64,000 bases of DNA from Shimia marina. GTDB lineage: Bacteria > Pseudomonadota > Alphaproteobacteria > Rhodobacterales > Rhodobacteraceae. The position numbers were made by a program, and so were the translations under genes. The notes beneath the pieces were generated by a model. That model was given only the letters and a program-made list of their open reading frames with translations, searched no databases and had not been told where the DNA came from. Where the stretch lies: contig NZ_CYPW01000024.1 in NCBI RefSeq assembly GCF_001458175.1, forward strand, positions 85,212 to 149,211, in the 5' to 3' direction. Below, in pieces: positions 36,717-45,262 of this stretch; the first letter of the stretch is position 1, and each line of letters begins with the position of its first letter.

Positions 36717-37370
36717 ATGCGTAAAATTTATCTTTGGTGCGGCGTGGGGGCGATTGGCGCTTATGCGATTGCTAGCCACTTATTCTTTGATGCAGATGAG
36801 CATGATCTGTTGCAGATCAAGCAGATGAATGCGGCGAGCGCGTTTCATCAACCTGATCCAGGAGATGTCTATGCCTTTCACAATGAGCATAAATCCTGGA
36901 GCGCGACCCCAGTGTGCGCCTTGCACGAGGCGCAGGCAGAAACTGCCTCTGATTTGGGCACGCTCAAGGGGGTGAACCATTGGGGGGGCGCGATCAATGC
37001 CGCTTTGGGTTCAATGAACAGCGCCACCAATGCATCGCTGTTTTCTGTTTTTCAGGTGCGCAATGCCGAGCGGAAGTGGACGTTTGAAAAATTTTTCCGA
37101 TCGAGTGATTTGGAGACGCCAATTGACTTTAAATGTCTGGCGGACGCGAACCAGAAATCGACTGATCCCACATGGACGGTCTTTGTGGTCGATAGTGTTT
37201 ATGAACCAACAGACCAAAATATGCAGCCCTTGGTGATGTTTAAGAAAGTTCCGGTCCAGCCGATCGATTGCGCGCCAAACTGTCCGGGCAATATGAGTCT
37301 TGCAGAAATCGTGCGCTCAAGTCGGGTGGCCAAAATCAAACACGAGTGGGAAATGGTTATGATCCATTAA
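36717..37370 (+). CDS. Hypothetical exported or membrane-anchored protein
   Basis: A 217-residue protein with an N-terminal hydrophobic segment (about residues 4-22, IYLWCGVGAIGAYAIASHLFF) and an otherwise soluble body with cysteines at C-ALHEAQ, KCLAD and DCAPNCPGN. I recognise no family. GAGGG precedes the ATG. It follows the Cys-rich peptide by 7 bp. Codon use is more AT-tolerant than neighbouring housekeeping genes, suggesting a recent arrival. Confidence 0.55.
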   Translation: MRKIYLWCGVGAIGAYAIASHLFFDADEHDLLQIKQMNAASAFHQPDPGDVYAFHNEHKSWSATPVCALHEAQAETASDLGTLKGVNHWGGAINAALGSMNSATNASLFSVFQVRNAERKWTFEKFFRSSDLETPIDFKCLADANQKSTDPTWTVFVVDSVYEPTDQNMQPLVMFKKVPVQPIDCAPNCPGNMSLAEIVRSSRVAKIKHEWEMVMIH

Positions 37371-37424
37371 AGCGCTCCGCCTCTTTGGTGGAGTGACGGC
37401 GCGCTGTTTATTGTGCTGACAGGC

Positions 37425-38309
37425 TTACAGCACACGTCCTGCCACGGCGTCCAGCTTGGCGACCATAGCAGGATCGCGTTTGTCCGGGGCGGTGAGAATG
37501 GCAAACTCAAGGGCCTTGTCACAGCCATGTGCGCACTCTGCGCGCGTGGCGCCCAAAAGGGCGGGCAGGCGGCCTACGAGATCGCGGGCTTTGCTGGCGT
37601 TGCCTGTGAGGGTGGCGATGATTTCGGTCACATCCACTTCGCCATGTTCGGGGTGCCAGCTGTCATAATCAGTGACCATTGCCACGGAGGCATAACAAAG
37701 CTCGGCTTCGCGGGCCAGTTTGGCCTCGGGCATATTGGTCATGCCGATCACATCTGCGCCCCAGCTTTCGCGATACATTTTGCTTTCCGCCAAGGTGGAG
37801 AATTGCGGGCCTTCCATGGCCAGATAGGTGCCGCCTTTGTGCACCTTGATGCCAGCCTCTGTGGCGGCGGTGAAACAGGCGTCTGACAGGCGCGGACAGG
37901 TGGGGTGTGCCACGCTGACATGGGCCACAAGCCCTGGCCCAAAGAAAGATTTTTCACGGGCAAACGTGCGATCAATAAACTGATCTACAATGACAAAATC
38001 GCCCGGCGCCATTTCCTCGCGAAAGCTGCCCGTGGCGGAGACAGAGATCACATCGGTCACGCCAAGGCGTTTGAGGGCGTCGATGTTGGCCCGGTAGGGC
38101 ACGGAGCTTGGCGTATGCACATGGCCCCGCCCATGGCGCGGCAGAAAGGCCATTTTTACACCGTTGAGCGTGCCTGTGAGGATTTGGTCGGAGGGTGTGT
38201 CAAAGGGGCTTTCCACGCTCTGCCAGCGGGCGTCTTCAAGGCCGTCGATATCATAGATGCCGGAGCCGCCGATCACAGCAATCATCGTCTCTTTCAAGGC
38301 CTCAGTCAT
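37425..38309 (-). CDS. mtnP: S-methyl-5'-thioadenosine phosphorylase
   Basis: A 294-residue enzyme that splits methylthioadenosine into adenine and methylthioribose-1-phosphate. The family motifs are AVIGGSGIYDIDGLED, FLPRHGRGHVHTPSSVPYRANI and YLAMEGPQFSTLAESKMYRESWGADVIGMTN. I start at 38309 with GGGAGA upstream. It lies 134 bp after the IalB-like gene. Its product adenine is the substrate of Apt, encoded further along the same strand. Confidence 0.95.
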   Translation of the reverse strand: MTEALKETMIAVIGGSGIYDIDGLEDARWQSVESPFDTPSDQILTGTLNGVKMAFLPRHGRGHVHTPSSVPYRANIDALKRLGVTDVISVSATGSFREEMAPGDFVIVDQFIDRTFAREKSFFGPGLVAHVSVAHPTCPRLSDACFTAATEAGIKVHKGGTYLAMEGPQFSTLAESKMYRESWGADVIGMTNMPEAKLAREAELCYASVAMVTDYDSWHPEHGEVDVTEIIATLTGNASKARDLVGRLPALLGATRAECAHGCDKALEFAILTAPDKRDPAMVAKLDAVAGRVL

Positions 38310-38443
38310 GGTTGTCTCCCAGTCGCATATGTTGGGTGAAGTCTTGGGGGGCTGCGTATGGAAATGCAAGGGAAAGGCGTGATGCGCAGAGGAGCGGAAG
38401 GCATATCGGGCGCGATCTGTCGCGAATTGTGCACCGCTGCCTG

Positions 38444-39001
38444 TTACGGCTGGCCCAGACCACGCTGCGCAAGCTGTGTGTTGTAGTCGGCATAGGCCTC
38501 TTCAAATCCGTTGAGGGACCAACTGAGGTCTTGCGACGTGCCATGGCTGTCACGGAAAGTGAAGCGAAATGCGCCCCCGGCCAGCATCTGCGCCAAAAGC
38601 GCCTCTGCGGCGGCATCTTCAAAGGTGCAGGAGGCCCCGGTGAGGCAGCCGAGCCGATTTGTGCGCCAGACAGAGACGCCGTCTCGCTCAATGCGGAAAT
38701 TACCAGGAGCTGTGAACGTGCCAAACTCCATACCAAATTGCATGTCTGTGCCACCGTCTGCGCCGGATGTCAGAAAGAAAAACTGCGCTGCAAAATTGGG
38801 TTGCGGAGAAAAGACATCCACGCGCCGGATGTAGCAGCGTTGTGTCAGCTCTGCGCCTTCCTCCCGCTCATCGCAGATTGTGTTCCAGATGTTGTGGATT
38901 TCGTGATGTGTCACGCGCCAGTTGGAGGGGCGATCATTGCCCTCCTGATCCTGAGCGGCAAGGGGGGTGGCAAGCACCATCAGTGCGATCAGCCAGCGCA
39001 T
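38444..39001 (-). CDS. Periplasmic protein resembling invasion-associated locus B (IalB)
   Basis: A 185-residue protein with a signal peptide (MRWLIALMVLATPLAAQ). The C-terminal half reads GCLTGASCTFEDAAAEALLAQMLAGGAFRFTF ... WSLNGFEEA, which has the Cys pair and SL-x-GF ending typical of IalB-like proteins. Their function in free-living alphaproteobacteria is unknown. The N-terminal half is less typical, so the assignment is moderate. I start at 39001, where the signal peptide begins. Confidence 0.65.
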   Translation of the reverse strand: MRWLIALMVLATPLAAQDQEGNDRPSNWRVTHHEIHNIWNTICDEREEGAELTQRCYIRRVDVFSPQPNFAAQFFFLTSGADGGTDMQFGMEFGTFTAPGNFRIERDGVSVWRTNRLGCLTGASCTFEDAAAEALLAQMLAGGAFRFTFRDSHGTSQDLSWSLNGFEEAYADYNTQLAQRGLGQP

Positions 39002-39288
39002 GGGCTTTGTCCTTTGATGTGGGCAACTCTGGGTATGTGGCAACCTGAGCGGGTGATTGTCTATTCACGTTCACGCAGTTTTTCGTGAAGGCGCGCCCGA
39101 GCTGCGGGGATTTGCCAAGCGCCGCTCGCGCGCGCAGAGCGGCCGCCGTTGCCCGACGATCTGGCGGTTGCGGGTATTTCTGGCGGGCCGGCCGGTGGGC
39201 GCAAACGACAGAACCCTTGTGTGACAAGGCGGTTGCGGGTAGGGACCAAGCAAAGCGAACTCATCCCCAAGACACGAAGGTAGCCCCA

Positions 39289-40935
39289 ATGCGACGCGCG
39301 GCGCTGGCCATGCTGGCCAAGAATATTTCTCCCCCGAACCTGTCCATCATGCAGGATGAGGGGTTCACCCCTAGCCGGATCAAGACCGAGGTGCTTTCGG
39401 GCCTGACCGTGGCTCTGGCCTTGGTACCGGAGGCCGTGGCCTTTGCCTTTGTGGCGGGGGTTCACCCGCTGGTGGGGCTTTATGCGGCCTTTCTGGTGGG
39501 GTTGATCACGGCGCTGATTGGCGGTCGCCCGGGGATGATTTCCGGCGCCACCGGGGCTTTGGCCGTGGTGATGGTGGCCTTGGTGGCCGAACATGGCGTG
39601 GAGTATCTCTTTGCCACGGTGATCTTGATGGGCATCCTGCAGATCATTGCCGGGGTGCTGCATTGGGGGAAATTCATTCGCCTTGTGCCACATCCTGTGA
39701 TGCTGGGCTTTGTGAATGGTCTGGCGATTGTGATTTTCCTTGCACAGCTGACGCAGTTCAAAGATCCCGCCAACCCTGACGCTTGGCTTGCCGGTCCGCA
39801 GCTCATCATGATGCTGGGCCTTGTGGCGCTGACCATGGCGATCATCTGGGGGCTGCCGAAACTGACCAAAGCCATTCCTGCGCCTTTGGCCGGGATCGGG
39901 ATCACTGCGATCATTGTGATCGCGCTGGGCATCAATGTGCCGACTGTTGGTGATATGGCCTCGATCAAGGGGGGGCTGCCTAGCTTCCACATGCCGTTTG
40001 GCGAGGGGGAGGGGCTGTATCCGCCTGCCTTGCTTGCACCGTTCAACCTTGAGACGCTTTACATCATCCTGCCTTACGCGGTGATTTTGGCAGCGATTGG
40101 TCTGATCGAAAGCCTGCTGACCCTGAACCTTGTGGGAGAGATGACCGGCAAGCGCGGTGGCGCAAGTCAGGAATGTATCGCACAGGGCACAGCAAATGTG
40201 GTCACCGGCTTCTTTGGCGGCATGGGCGGTTGTGCGATGATTGGTCAGTCGATGATCAACGTGAAATCCGGTGGTCGCACACGGATCGCCGGTATTGCGG
40301 CGGCGCTGTTCTTGCTGGCCTTCATTGTGGTGGCAAGCCCGCTGATTGAACGCATTCCGCTGGCGGCGCTGGTGGGCGTGATGTTCATGGTGGTGATTGG
40401 CACCTTTGCCTGGAACAGCTTTCAGATCATGCGCAAGGTGCCCCGTATGGATGCCTTTGTGATCGTGCTGGTGACGGTTGTGACCGTGCTGGAAGATCTC
40501 GCCGTGGCCGTTGTTGTGGGGGTCATTGTTTCCGCGCTGGCCTACAGCTGGCAGAACGCGCGCCGTATTCACGCCAACACCCGTGAAAGCGCGTCTGATC
40601 CGGGCGCGAAGGTGTATGAAATCGAAGGGCCGCTGTTCTTTGGTTCTGCGGAAGGCTTCAGCGAGCTGTTTGAAGTGGACAGCGATCCTGATCATGTGAT
40701 CGTGGATTTTGCCCGCTCCCGTGTGGTGGATCAATCTGCACTGCAGGCGATTGAAGCTGTGGCTGGCAAATACGAAGCGGCTGGCAAGCAAGTTGTGCTG
40801 CGCCACCTGAGCCGGGATTGCCACGAATTGCTGAGCAAAGCGGGCCACCTGATGGTGGATAGCGACGACGACCCTGAATATGAAATCGCCGTGGATTATT
40901 CGGTGCGCACGGGCGTGTTGAGTGGCGGTCACTGA
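39289..40935 (+). CDS. SulP family anion (sulfate/bicarbonate) transporter with STAS domain
   Basis: A 548-residue inner-membrane transporter. The N-terminal region (SGLTVALALVPEAVAFAFVAGVHPLVGLYAAF) and the following 10-12 helices fit SulP, and a STAS domain covers about residues 440-530 (IVDFARSRVVDQSALQAIEAV). The substrate may be sulfate, bicarbonate or another anion. I chose the ATG at 39289, with GAAGG 8 bases upstream; the frame is open for 68 codons before it without family resemblance. A terminator follows. Confidence 0.92.
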   Translation: MRRAALAMLAKNISPPNLSIMQDEGFTPSRIKTEVLSGLTVALALVPEAVAFAFVAGVHPLVGLYAAFLVGLITALIGGRPGMISGATGALAVVMVALVAEHGVEYLFATVILMGILQIIAGVLHWGKFIRLVPHPVMLGFVNGLAIVIFLAQLTQFKDPANPDAWLAGPQLIMMLGLVALTMAIIWGLPKLTKAIPAPLAGIGITAIIVIALGINVPTVGDMASIKGGLPSFHMPFGEGEGLYPPALLAPFNLETLYIILPYAVILAAIGLIESLLTLNLVGEMTGKRGGASQECIAQGTANVVTGFFGGMGGCAMIGQSMINVKSGGRTRIAGIAAALFLLAFIVVASPLIERIPLAALVGVMFMVVIGTFAWNSFQIMRKVPRMDAFVIVLVTVVTVLEDLAVAVVVGVIVSALAYSWQNARRIHANTRESASDPGAKVYEIEGPLFFGSAEGFSELFEVDSDPDHVIVDFARSRVVDQSALQAIEAVAGKYEAAGKQVVLRHLSRDCHELLSKAGHLMVDSDDDPEYEIAVDYSVRTGVLSGGH

Positions 40936-40957
40936 GACGGCTTAAAAGATGCAAGCG

Positions 40958-40985
40958 GGGCTGGCCCACGGGCCAGCCCTTTTTT
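40958..40985 (+). terminator. Rho-independent terminator after the SulP gene
   Basis: A stem GGGCTGGCCC/GGCCAGCCC with loop ACG is followed by TTTTTT. It lies 22 bp after the stop codon and immediately before the convergent DUF805 gene. Confidence 0.92.
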
Positions 40986-40986
40986 G

Positions 40987-41367
40987 TTATGCAGCTTGAG
41001 GCGTGTTGCCTGCTGCATTGCCCAGCGGATCGGGGCCATAGCGATTGTCACCCTGCGTGCCCGGCACAAACAGAATGGCAATGGCAAACAGAAGGCCGAT
41101 GCCCGGAATGATGGTGATCAGGATCGCCCATCCGGTCCAGCCAAAATCGCGACAACGCTGGCTGCCCACAGCCCATGTGGCCACGACCAATGGTACGAAC
41201 AGAAGCAGCAGAATGAGGCCCAGACCAGCGGTAGCAGTGGCCACACCGGCGGTGATACCGCTCAAAACGATGGTCACAACCACCATAAGCAATGAAAAAA
41301 GAATGTAGCTTTTACGGTTGCGACGACCGGAAAAGGAAAAGATATCTTGAAGGACAGGTTTGGACAT
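40987..41367 (-). CDS. DUF805 family membrane protein
   Basis: A 126-residue protein with three to four hydrophobic segments. The DUF805 features are the start FSFSGRRNRKSYILFSLL and the segment VGSQRCRDFGWTGWAILITIIPGIGLLFAI, with the C-terminal GTQGDNRYGPDP. Function unknown. It stands alone; the SulP gene converges on it. Confidence 0.9.
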   Translation of the reverse strand: MSKPVLQDIFSFSGRRNRKSYILFSLLMVVVTIVLSGITAGVATATAGLGLILLLLFVPLVVATWAVGSQRCRDFGWTGWAILITIIPGIGLLFAIAILFVPGTQGDNRYGPDPLGNAAGNTPQAA

Positions 41368-41487
41368 ATTTGCTCCTGATAGTTGAGTGCGGCGCGCATT
41401 AATGTCTTTCTTGTGGAAGTGCCAGCCCCAAAGTGGAGGGGAAGCATAAGAGGCTTTCAGGCTGCGGCCTGAAGAGAGGGAGCCGGC

Positions 41488-42399
41488 ATGACTTTTGTTG
41501 CTATTTTGATTGGGCTTTTGCCCTCATTTTTGCTCGTGGGGCTCGGGGCGGTTTTGCGCCCAAGGCTGTCGCTGAATGCCTGGCAGGGATTGGACAAGCT
41601 CAACTTTGAGATTCTTTTTCCGGCACTTTTGTTTGTGGCGGCAAGCCAGATGCCTCTGGAGTTGAGCAAGGTGGTGGCGATTGCACCGATTGTGTGGCTT
41701 CTGTTGGGGGTCGGGCTTTGCATTGGCTATCTGGCGAGGCCATTTGGGCCAGTAGTTTTCAAAGATTTTGCCGCCGGCTGGCAGACTTCGTGGCGTTTCA
41801 ATACGGCGCTGGCATTTATTGCCGTTGCCACAACTGCAAAGACAGGGGCGGGTGAGATGGCGGTGGTCGTGGGCATGGGCGTGCCGATGGCAAATGCGTT
41901 TGCCGTGATCGTTTTGAGCCGTGGTGAGCGCCTGGGTCTCTTTGGGACGTTGCGCAAAGTGGCCCTGAATCCTTTCTTACTGGCATCGTTGAGCGGCGTA
42001 GCCGTCGGTTTGTCTGGCCTGCGAATTCCGGCCCCGGTTCTGGCGCCGCTGGAGATGCTGTCGGCGGCGGCCATTCCAATCGCCCTGATTTCGGTGGGCG
42101 CGACGATGAACTGGGGGGCTTTGGCGCGGCTTGATTGGTTCAGCGGGCTTATTTGTGTCACCAAGCTTGTGGTGATGCCGGCATGTGCCGTCGCTGTGGC
42201 TCTGCTCTTGGGGCTGGAAGGCGGGATTGCGGCGGCTCTGGTGATCTGGGCCGCTTTGCCAACAGCCAGCGCAGCGCATGTTCTCGCTGCCGGATTTGGG
42301 GCAGACCGCGAACTGGCGGCGACGCTTGTGGCTCAAACCACCTTGCTGGGGGCGGTGAGCCTGACCCTGTGGATAACTCTGACTGAGGTTCTGTTTTAG
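41488..42399 (+). CDS. AEC family transporter (auxin efflux carrier type)
   Basis: A 303-residue inner-membrane protein with about ten hydrophobic segments. The N-terminal FVAILIGLLPSFLLVGLGAVLRP and the C-terminal LPTASAAHVLAAGFGADRELAATLVAQTTLLGAVSLTLWI fit AEC. Bacterial members export or import malate, malonate or other small acids. GAGGGAG precedes the ATG. The last 4 bases overlap the convergent acetyltransferase gene. Confidence 0.9.
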   Translation: MTFVAILIGLLPSFLLVGLGAVLRPRLSLNAWQGLDKLNFEILFPALLFVAASQMPLELSKVVAIAPIVWLLLGVGLCIGYLARPFGPVVFKDFAAGWQTSWRFNTALAFIAVATTAKTGAGEMAVVVGMGVPMANAFAVIVLSRGERLGLFGTLRKVALNPFLLASLSGVAVGLSGLRIPAPVLAPLEMLSAAAIPIALISVGATMNWGALARLDWFSGLICVTKLVVMPACAVAVALLLGLEGGIAAALVIWAALPTASAAHVLAAGFGADRELAATLVAQTTLLGAVSLTLWITLTEVLF

Positions 42400-43037
42400 T
42401 CGGGGCGCAGGGCTTGGAGCCTGTCGAGGTCGCCGGCCATGATGGCCGGAATGGCACGCTCGATGCGTTCCAGAGGCCAGTCCCACCACGCCAGCGAAAG
42501 CAGCCGGGCGATGGTGGCCTCGCCAAACCGTTTGCGTGTCAGGGTGCCGGGGTTGCCTGTGACGATGCCGTAAGGGGGCACCGTTCCGCGCACGACAGCC
42601 CCTGCGCCAATAATCGCGCCATGCCCGATCTGCGCGCCCGGCAACACCATGGCACCGTATCCAAGCCAGACATCATGACCAATCACCGTGTCACGTTTGT
42701 CTGGTTGATACCCCTCTGGCACGGTTTCGCCAAATATTGCAAAGGGGTAGCAGCTGAGTCCGTCCTGAGCGTGGTTGGCAGAGGCGGTGATAAAGCGCAC
42801 CCCATGCGCGATTTGGCAGAACTTGCCGATCGTCAGGGTCTCTTGGCTGAAAGGAAAGAGATAGGGGGCAAGATGCTGCGCCCAGTCCTGAGGCGGGGCA
42901 AAGTCGGACGCATAGGTGTGATCGCCCACCACAAACCGCGGATGCGTCACCACTGCAGAGAGCAGCACTGTGCCATCATGGGCAGAGCCGTCTGGCAAAG
43001 TGATTGGGTACGCGGTTTGAGGGGGCGGTAGGGGCAT
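42396..43037 (-). CDS. CatB-type hexapeptide O-acetyltransferase
   Basis: A 213-residue left-handed beta-helix acyltransferase of the xenobiotic/chloramphenicol acetyltransferase group. Hexapeptide repeats are seen in LTIGKFCQIAHGVRFITASANH and IGHDVWLGYGAMVLPGAQIGHGAIIGAGAVV; the catalytic His is probably in SANHAQDG. The true substrate is unknown and need not be an antibiotic. It is followed 15 bp upstream by the flavin reductase gene on the same strand. Confidence 0.9.
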   Translation of the reverse strand: MPLPPPQTAYPITLPDGSAHDGTVLLSAVVTHPRFVVGDHTYASDFAPPQDWAQHLAPYLFPFSQETLTIGKFCQIAHGVRFITASANHAQDGLSCYPFAIFGETVPEGYQPDKRDTVIGHDVWLGYGAMVLPGAQIGHGAIIGAGAVVRGTVPPYGIVTGNPGTLTRKRFGEATIARLLSLAWWDWPLERIERAIPAIMAGDLDRLQALRPD

Positions 43038-43052
43038 GGTGAGGGCTTTGTG

Positions 43053-43658
43053 TCAATCGCCGGGGCGGGCGAGTGTGAAAGTGTTGTCCACCACGGCATA
43101 GTCTTTGTAGCCAAGGCGGCTCAGAGGGCGGAAGGTGGTGACGTCAAAAATGCCATCGACCAGACAGGTGTTGCGTATGTGGATGCCGGTGACTTCGCCA
43201 ATGGCCATGAAGTTGTTTTCACCCAACAGTGGCACAATCTGTATCAGGCGGCATTCCAGAGAGGCTGGCGCAGCCACAAGGCGGGGGCAGTCGATGGTTT
43301 CACACTTTGCGGCCTCAAGGCCCGCCGCGGTGAACTCATCTTCGTCTTTACCCAACGCGCCGGACGACACATTCATGGCGTCGCGCAGGGCCTCTTCAAC
43401 GATATTGATGCAGAACACGCCGGTGGCCCGGATGTTGGCGAGGCTGTCTTTGCCTTCGGCCTGATCGGGTTTTGCGCCGGTGGAGGCAAACATGACCTGC
43501 GGCGGGTTGTCCGCCAGTGCGTTGAAGAAAGAATATGGCGCCAGATTACGCTGGCCTTCTGCGTCCCTTGTGGAGACCCAGGCAATCGGGCGAGGGCTGA
43601 CGATGGCTTTGAAAGGGTTGTGCGGCAGGCCGTGGCCATCTTTGGGCTGATAGAACAT
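43053..43658 (-). CDS. Flavin reductase family protein (FMN-binding split barrel)
   Basis: A 201-residue protein. The N-terminal NPFKAIVSPRPIAWVSTRDAEGQRNLAPYSFFNALADNPPQVMFAS is the standard flavin-binding region of this family. It may reduce FMN for a monooxygenase or act as an FMN-binding oxidoreductase. I start at the ATG at 43658 (MFYQPKDGHG), the family start. It is divergent from the GNAT gene 95 bp away. Confidence 0.9.
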   Translation of the reverse strand: MFYQPKDGHGLPHNPFKAIVSPRPIAWVSTRDAEGQRNLAPYSFFNALADNPPQVMFASTGAKPDQAEGKDSLANIRATGVFCINIVEEALRDAMNVSSGALGKDEDEFTAAGLEAAKCETIDCPRLVAAPASLECRLIQIVPLLGENNFMAIGEVTGIHIRNTCLVDGIFDVTTFRPLSRLGYKDYAVVDNTFTLARPGD

Positions 43659-43753
43659 CAATCGGACTCCATATTGGTTTGCAGGGAGTCGTAGCGCCAT
43701 GTTAGGGGCGAGGGAACCGCAAAAGGCACAATGGAAATATCGGGGGCGCGCAG

Positions 43754-44245
43754 GTGTTTACGCTTGCTGTGGAAACAGGCGAAGACTGGTGGGAAGTTGA
43801 GGCGCTTTATGACCTGTGTTTTGCACCGGGGCGTGAAGCGCTGAGTTCTTATCGTCTGCGTGATGGGGTAGACCCCGTTGCAGAGCTCTCTCTGGTGGCG
43901 CGGGATGGCGATGGCATTCTGGCTGGCGCCATTCGGTATTGGCCGGTTTTGATTGGATCGCAGACCGCCTTGTTGCTGGGGCCCGTCGCGGTGCACCCGA
44001 CGCATCAGGGCGAAGGCCTTGGCGGGTTCTTGATTGAGGGCAGCCTGGAACGTGCGGCCCCATTGGGATGGGCGCGCGTGATGCTTGTCGGCGATGCCCC
44101 CTATTATCAACGTTTCGGTTTTGAGAAACTAGACGGCGTGATCATGCCGCCGCCTACCAATCCGGAGCGTGTGTTGGGGCGGGCATTGATTGAGGAGGCT
44201 TGGGCTGGGGTCTCAGGAGAGGTGGTTTCTGCGCGCAAGAGTTGA
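43754..44245 (+). CDS. GNAT-family N-acetyltransferase
   Basis: A 163-residue acetyltransferase of the YhbS-like group. The acetyl-CoA site is LLGPVAVHPTHQGEGLGGFLIEGSL and the C-terminal part has APYYQRFGFEKLDG. The start is GTG, with no strong binding site, so the exact start is uncertain. EcsC follows 30 bp later. Substrate unknown. Confidence 0.88.
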   Translation: MFTLAVETGEDWWEVEALYDLCFAPGREALSSYRLRDGVDPVAELSLVARDGDGILAGAIRYWPVLIGSQTALLLGPVAVHPTHQGEGLGGFLIEGSLERAAPLGWARVMLVGDAPYYQRFGFEKLDGVIMPPPTNPERVLGRALIEEAWAGVSGEVVSARKS

Positions 44246-44275
44246 ACGTCGCAGGTGAGACCCTACCTCTTACCC

Positions 44276-45046
44276 ATGAAACCCATCGAGATTTTACCGG
44301 AACACCCGGCGCGCGATATTGATCTGAACACGGAACTTGATGCTCTGGCGCTGCGGTATCGCAACGCAAGCGGATTGGGCATGAAGGTGCTTGGCATTTT
44401 GGGCATGCCGGTCGGCGGCTTGTTGAAAACCTTGCCAGACGATGTGCAGAACGGTTTGGGCAGTGCCACGGAACTGGCGCTGACGCAGGCGGTGAAATGG
44501 GCCGATGGCAGCCGCGCTGTTGTGAAAGACCAGCCAGATTGGATCAATGCCTCCATCACCGCAGCGCTGGGCGCAGCAGGGGGGGCTGGCGGCGTGACCT
44601 CGTCCCTCGCGGAACTGCCGATCACCGTCACAGTGCTCTTGCGTGCTATTCAAGGTGTGGCTGTGCAATATGGATTTGATCCAAGCCATGACAGTGTGCG
44701 CTTTGACTGCGTTCAGGTGCTGGCGGCCAATGGGCCTTTTGAAGAGGATCGCGGCGCGGATTTGGCCATGTTGGAGCAGCGGGCCGGGCTGGCGGTGGGC
44801 GGTGCCAAGTGGATTTCGGCAGTGATTGTGCCGCGTTTGGCCCCGGTTCTGGGACAAAAACTGGCCGCGCAGATGGTACCGGTGATCGGCGCCGCAGCCG
44901 GGGCGGCCACCAATTTTGCCTATACAAGCTACTATCAAGACATCGCCCATGTGCATTTTGGGCTGCGCAAACTGGCGGTGGAGGTGGATGTGGATCATGC
45001 CACGCTTGCTGCCGATTTGGTGGCACGCTTGCGCAAGAAGTCCTAA
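44276..45046 (+). CDS. EcsC family protein
   Basis: A 256-residue protein matching EcsC, a family named after a gene next to the Bacillus ecs transporter and of unknown function. Alanine/glycine-rich helices ([67 protein letters not shown]) are characteristic and may contact the membrane. I use the ATG at 44276; an in-frame GTG lies at 44255. The following 216 bp have no gene. Confidence 0.88.
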   Translation: MKPIEILPEHPARDIDLNTELDALALRYRNASGLGMKVLGILGMPVGGLLKTLPDDVQNGLGSATELALTQAVKWADGSRAVVKDQPDWINASITAALGAAGGAGGVTSSLAELPITVTVLLRAIQGVAVQYGFDPSHDSVRFDCVQVLAANGPFEEDRGADLAMLEQRAGLAVGGAKWISAVIVPRLAPVLGQKLAAQMVPVIGAAAGAATNFAYTSYYQDIAHVHFGLRKLAVEVDVDHATLAADLVARLRKKS

Positions 45047-45065
45047 AAAACTCCTAAAATTTGAA

Positions 45066-45079
45066 TTGCATTTATGCAA
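45066..45079. promoter_or_regulatory. Short palindrome upstream of the glycosidase-like gene
   Basis: TTGCATTTATGCAA is a perfect inverted repeat with 2-base centre, in an AT-rich part of the 45047-45262 gap. It could be an operator for the gene starting at 45263, about 185 bp away. A specific regulator cannot be named. Confidence 0.3.
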
Positions 45080-45262
45080 ATCCGTCTTTGCGTCACTGCT
45101 GCTGTGAGGCTCGCAAAAGTAGAGGTTGCCTCACTTAAGCGGAGAAAGCTGCGGATGATATTCTGCTGAAGTAAGGTTAATCGGTTCCGTAGTTTCCGCC
45201 ATCGCAAGTGCCCGCTTTGGTTGCGGGTGTCCTGTTGCCTTGTTCAATCAGGGAGCTGCGCG

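Noticed and set aside
39085-39288. N-terminal extension of the SulP protein
   Set aside because: The 68 extra codons have Arg/Cys-rich random composition, no family match and no binding site; the ATG at 39289 has one.
39061-40932. Minus-strand open frame of about 623 codons across the SulP gene
   Set aside because: His/Asn/Gln-rich composition typical of the reverse of a membrane-protein gene; no start signal or family.
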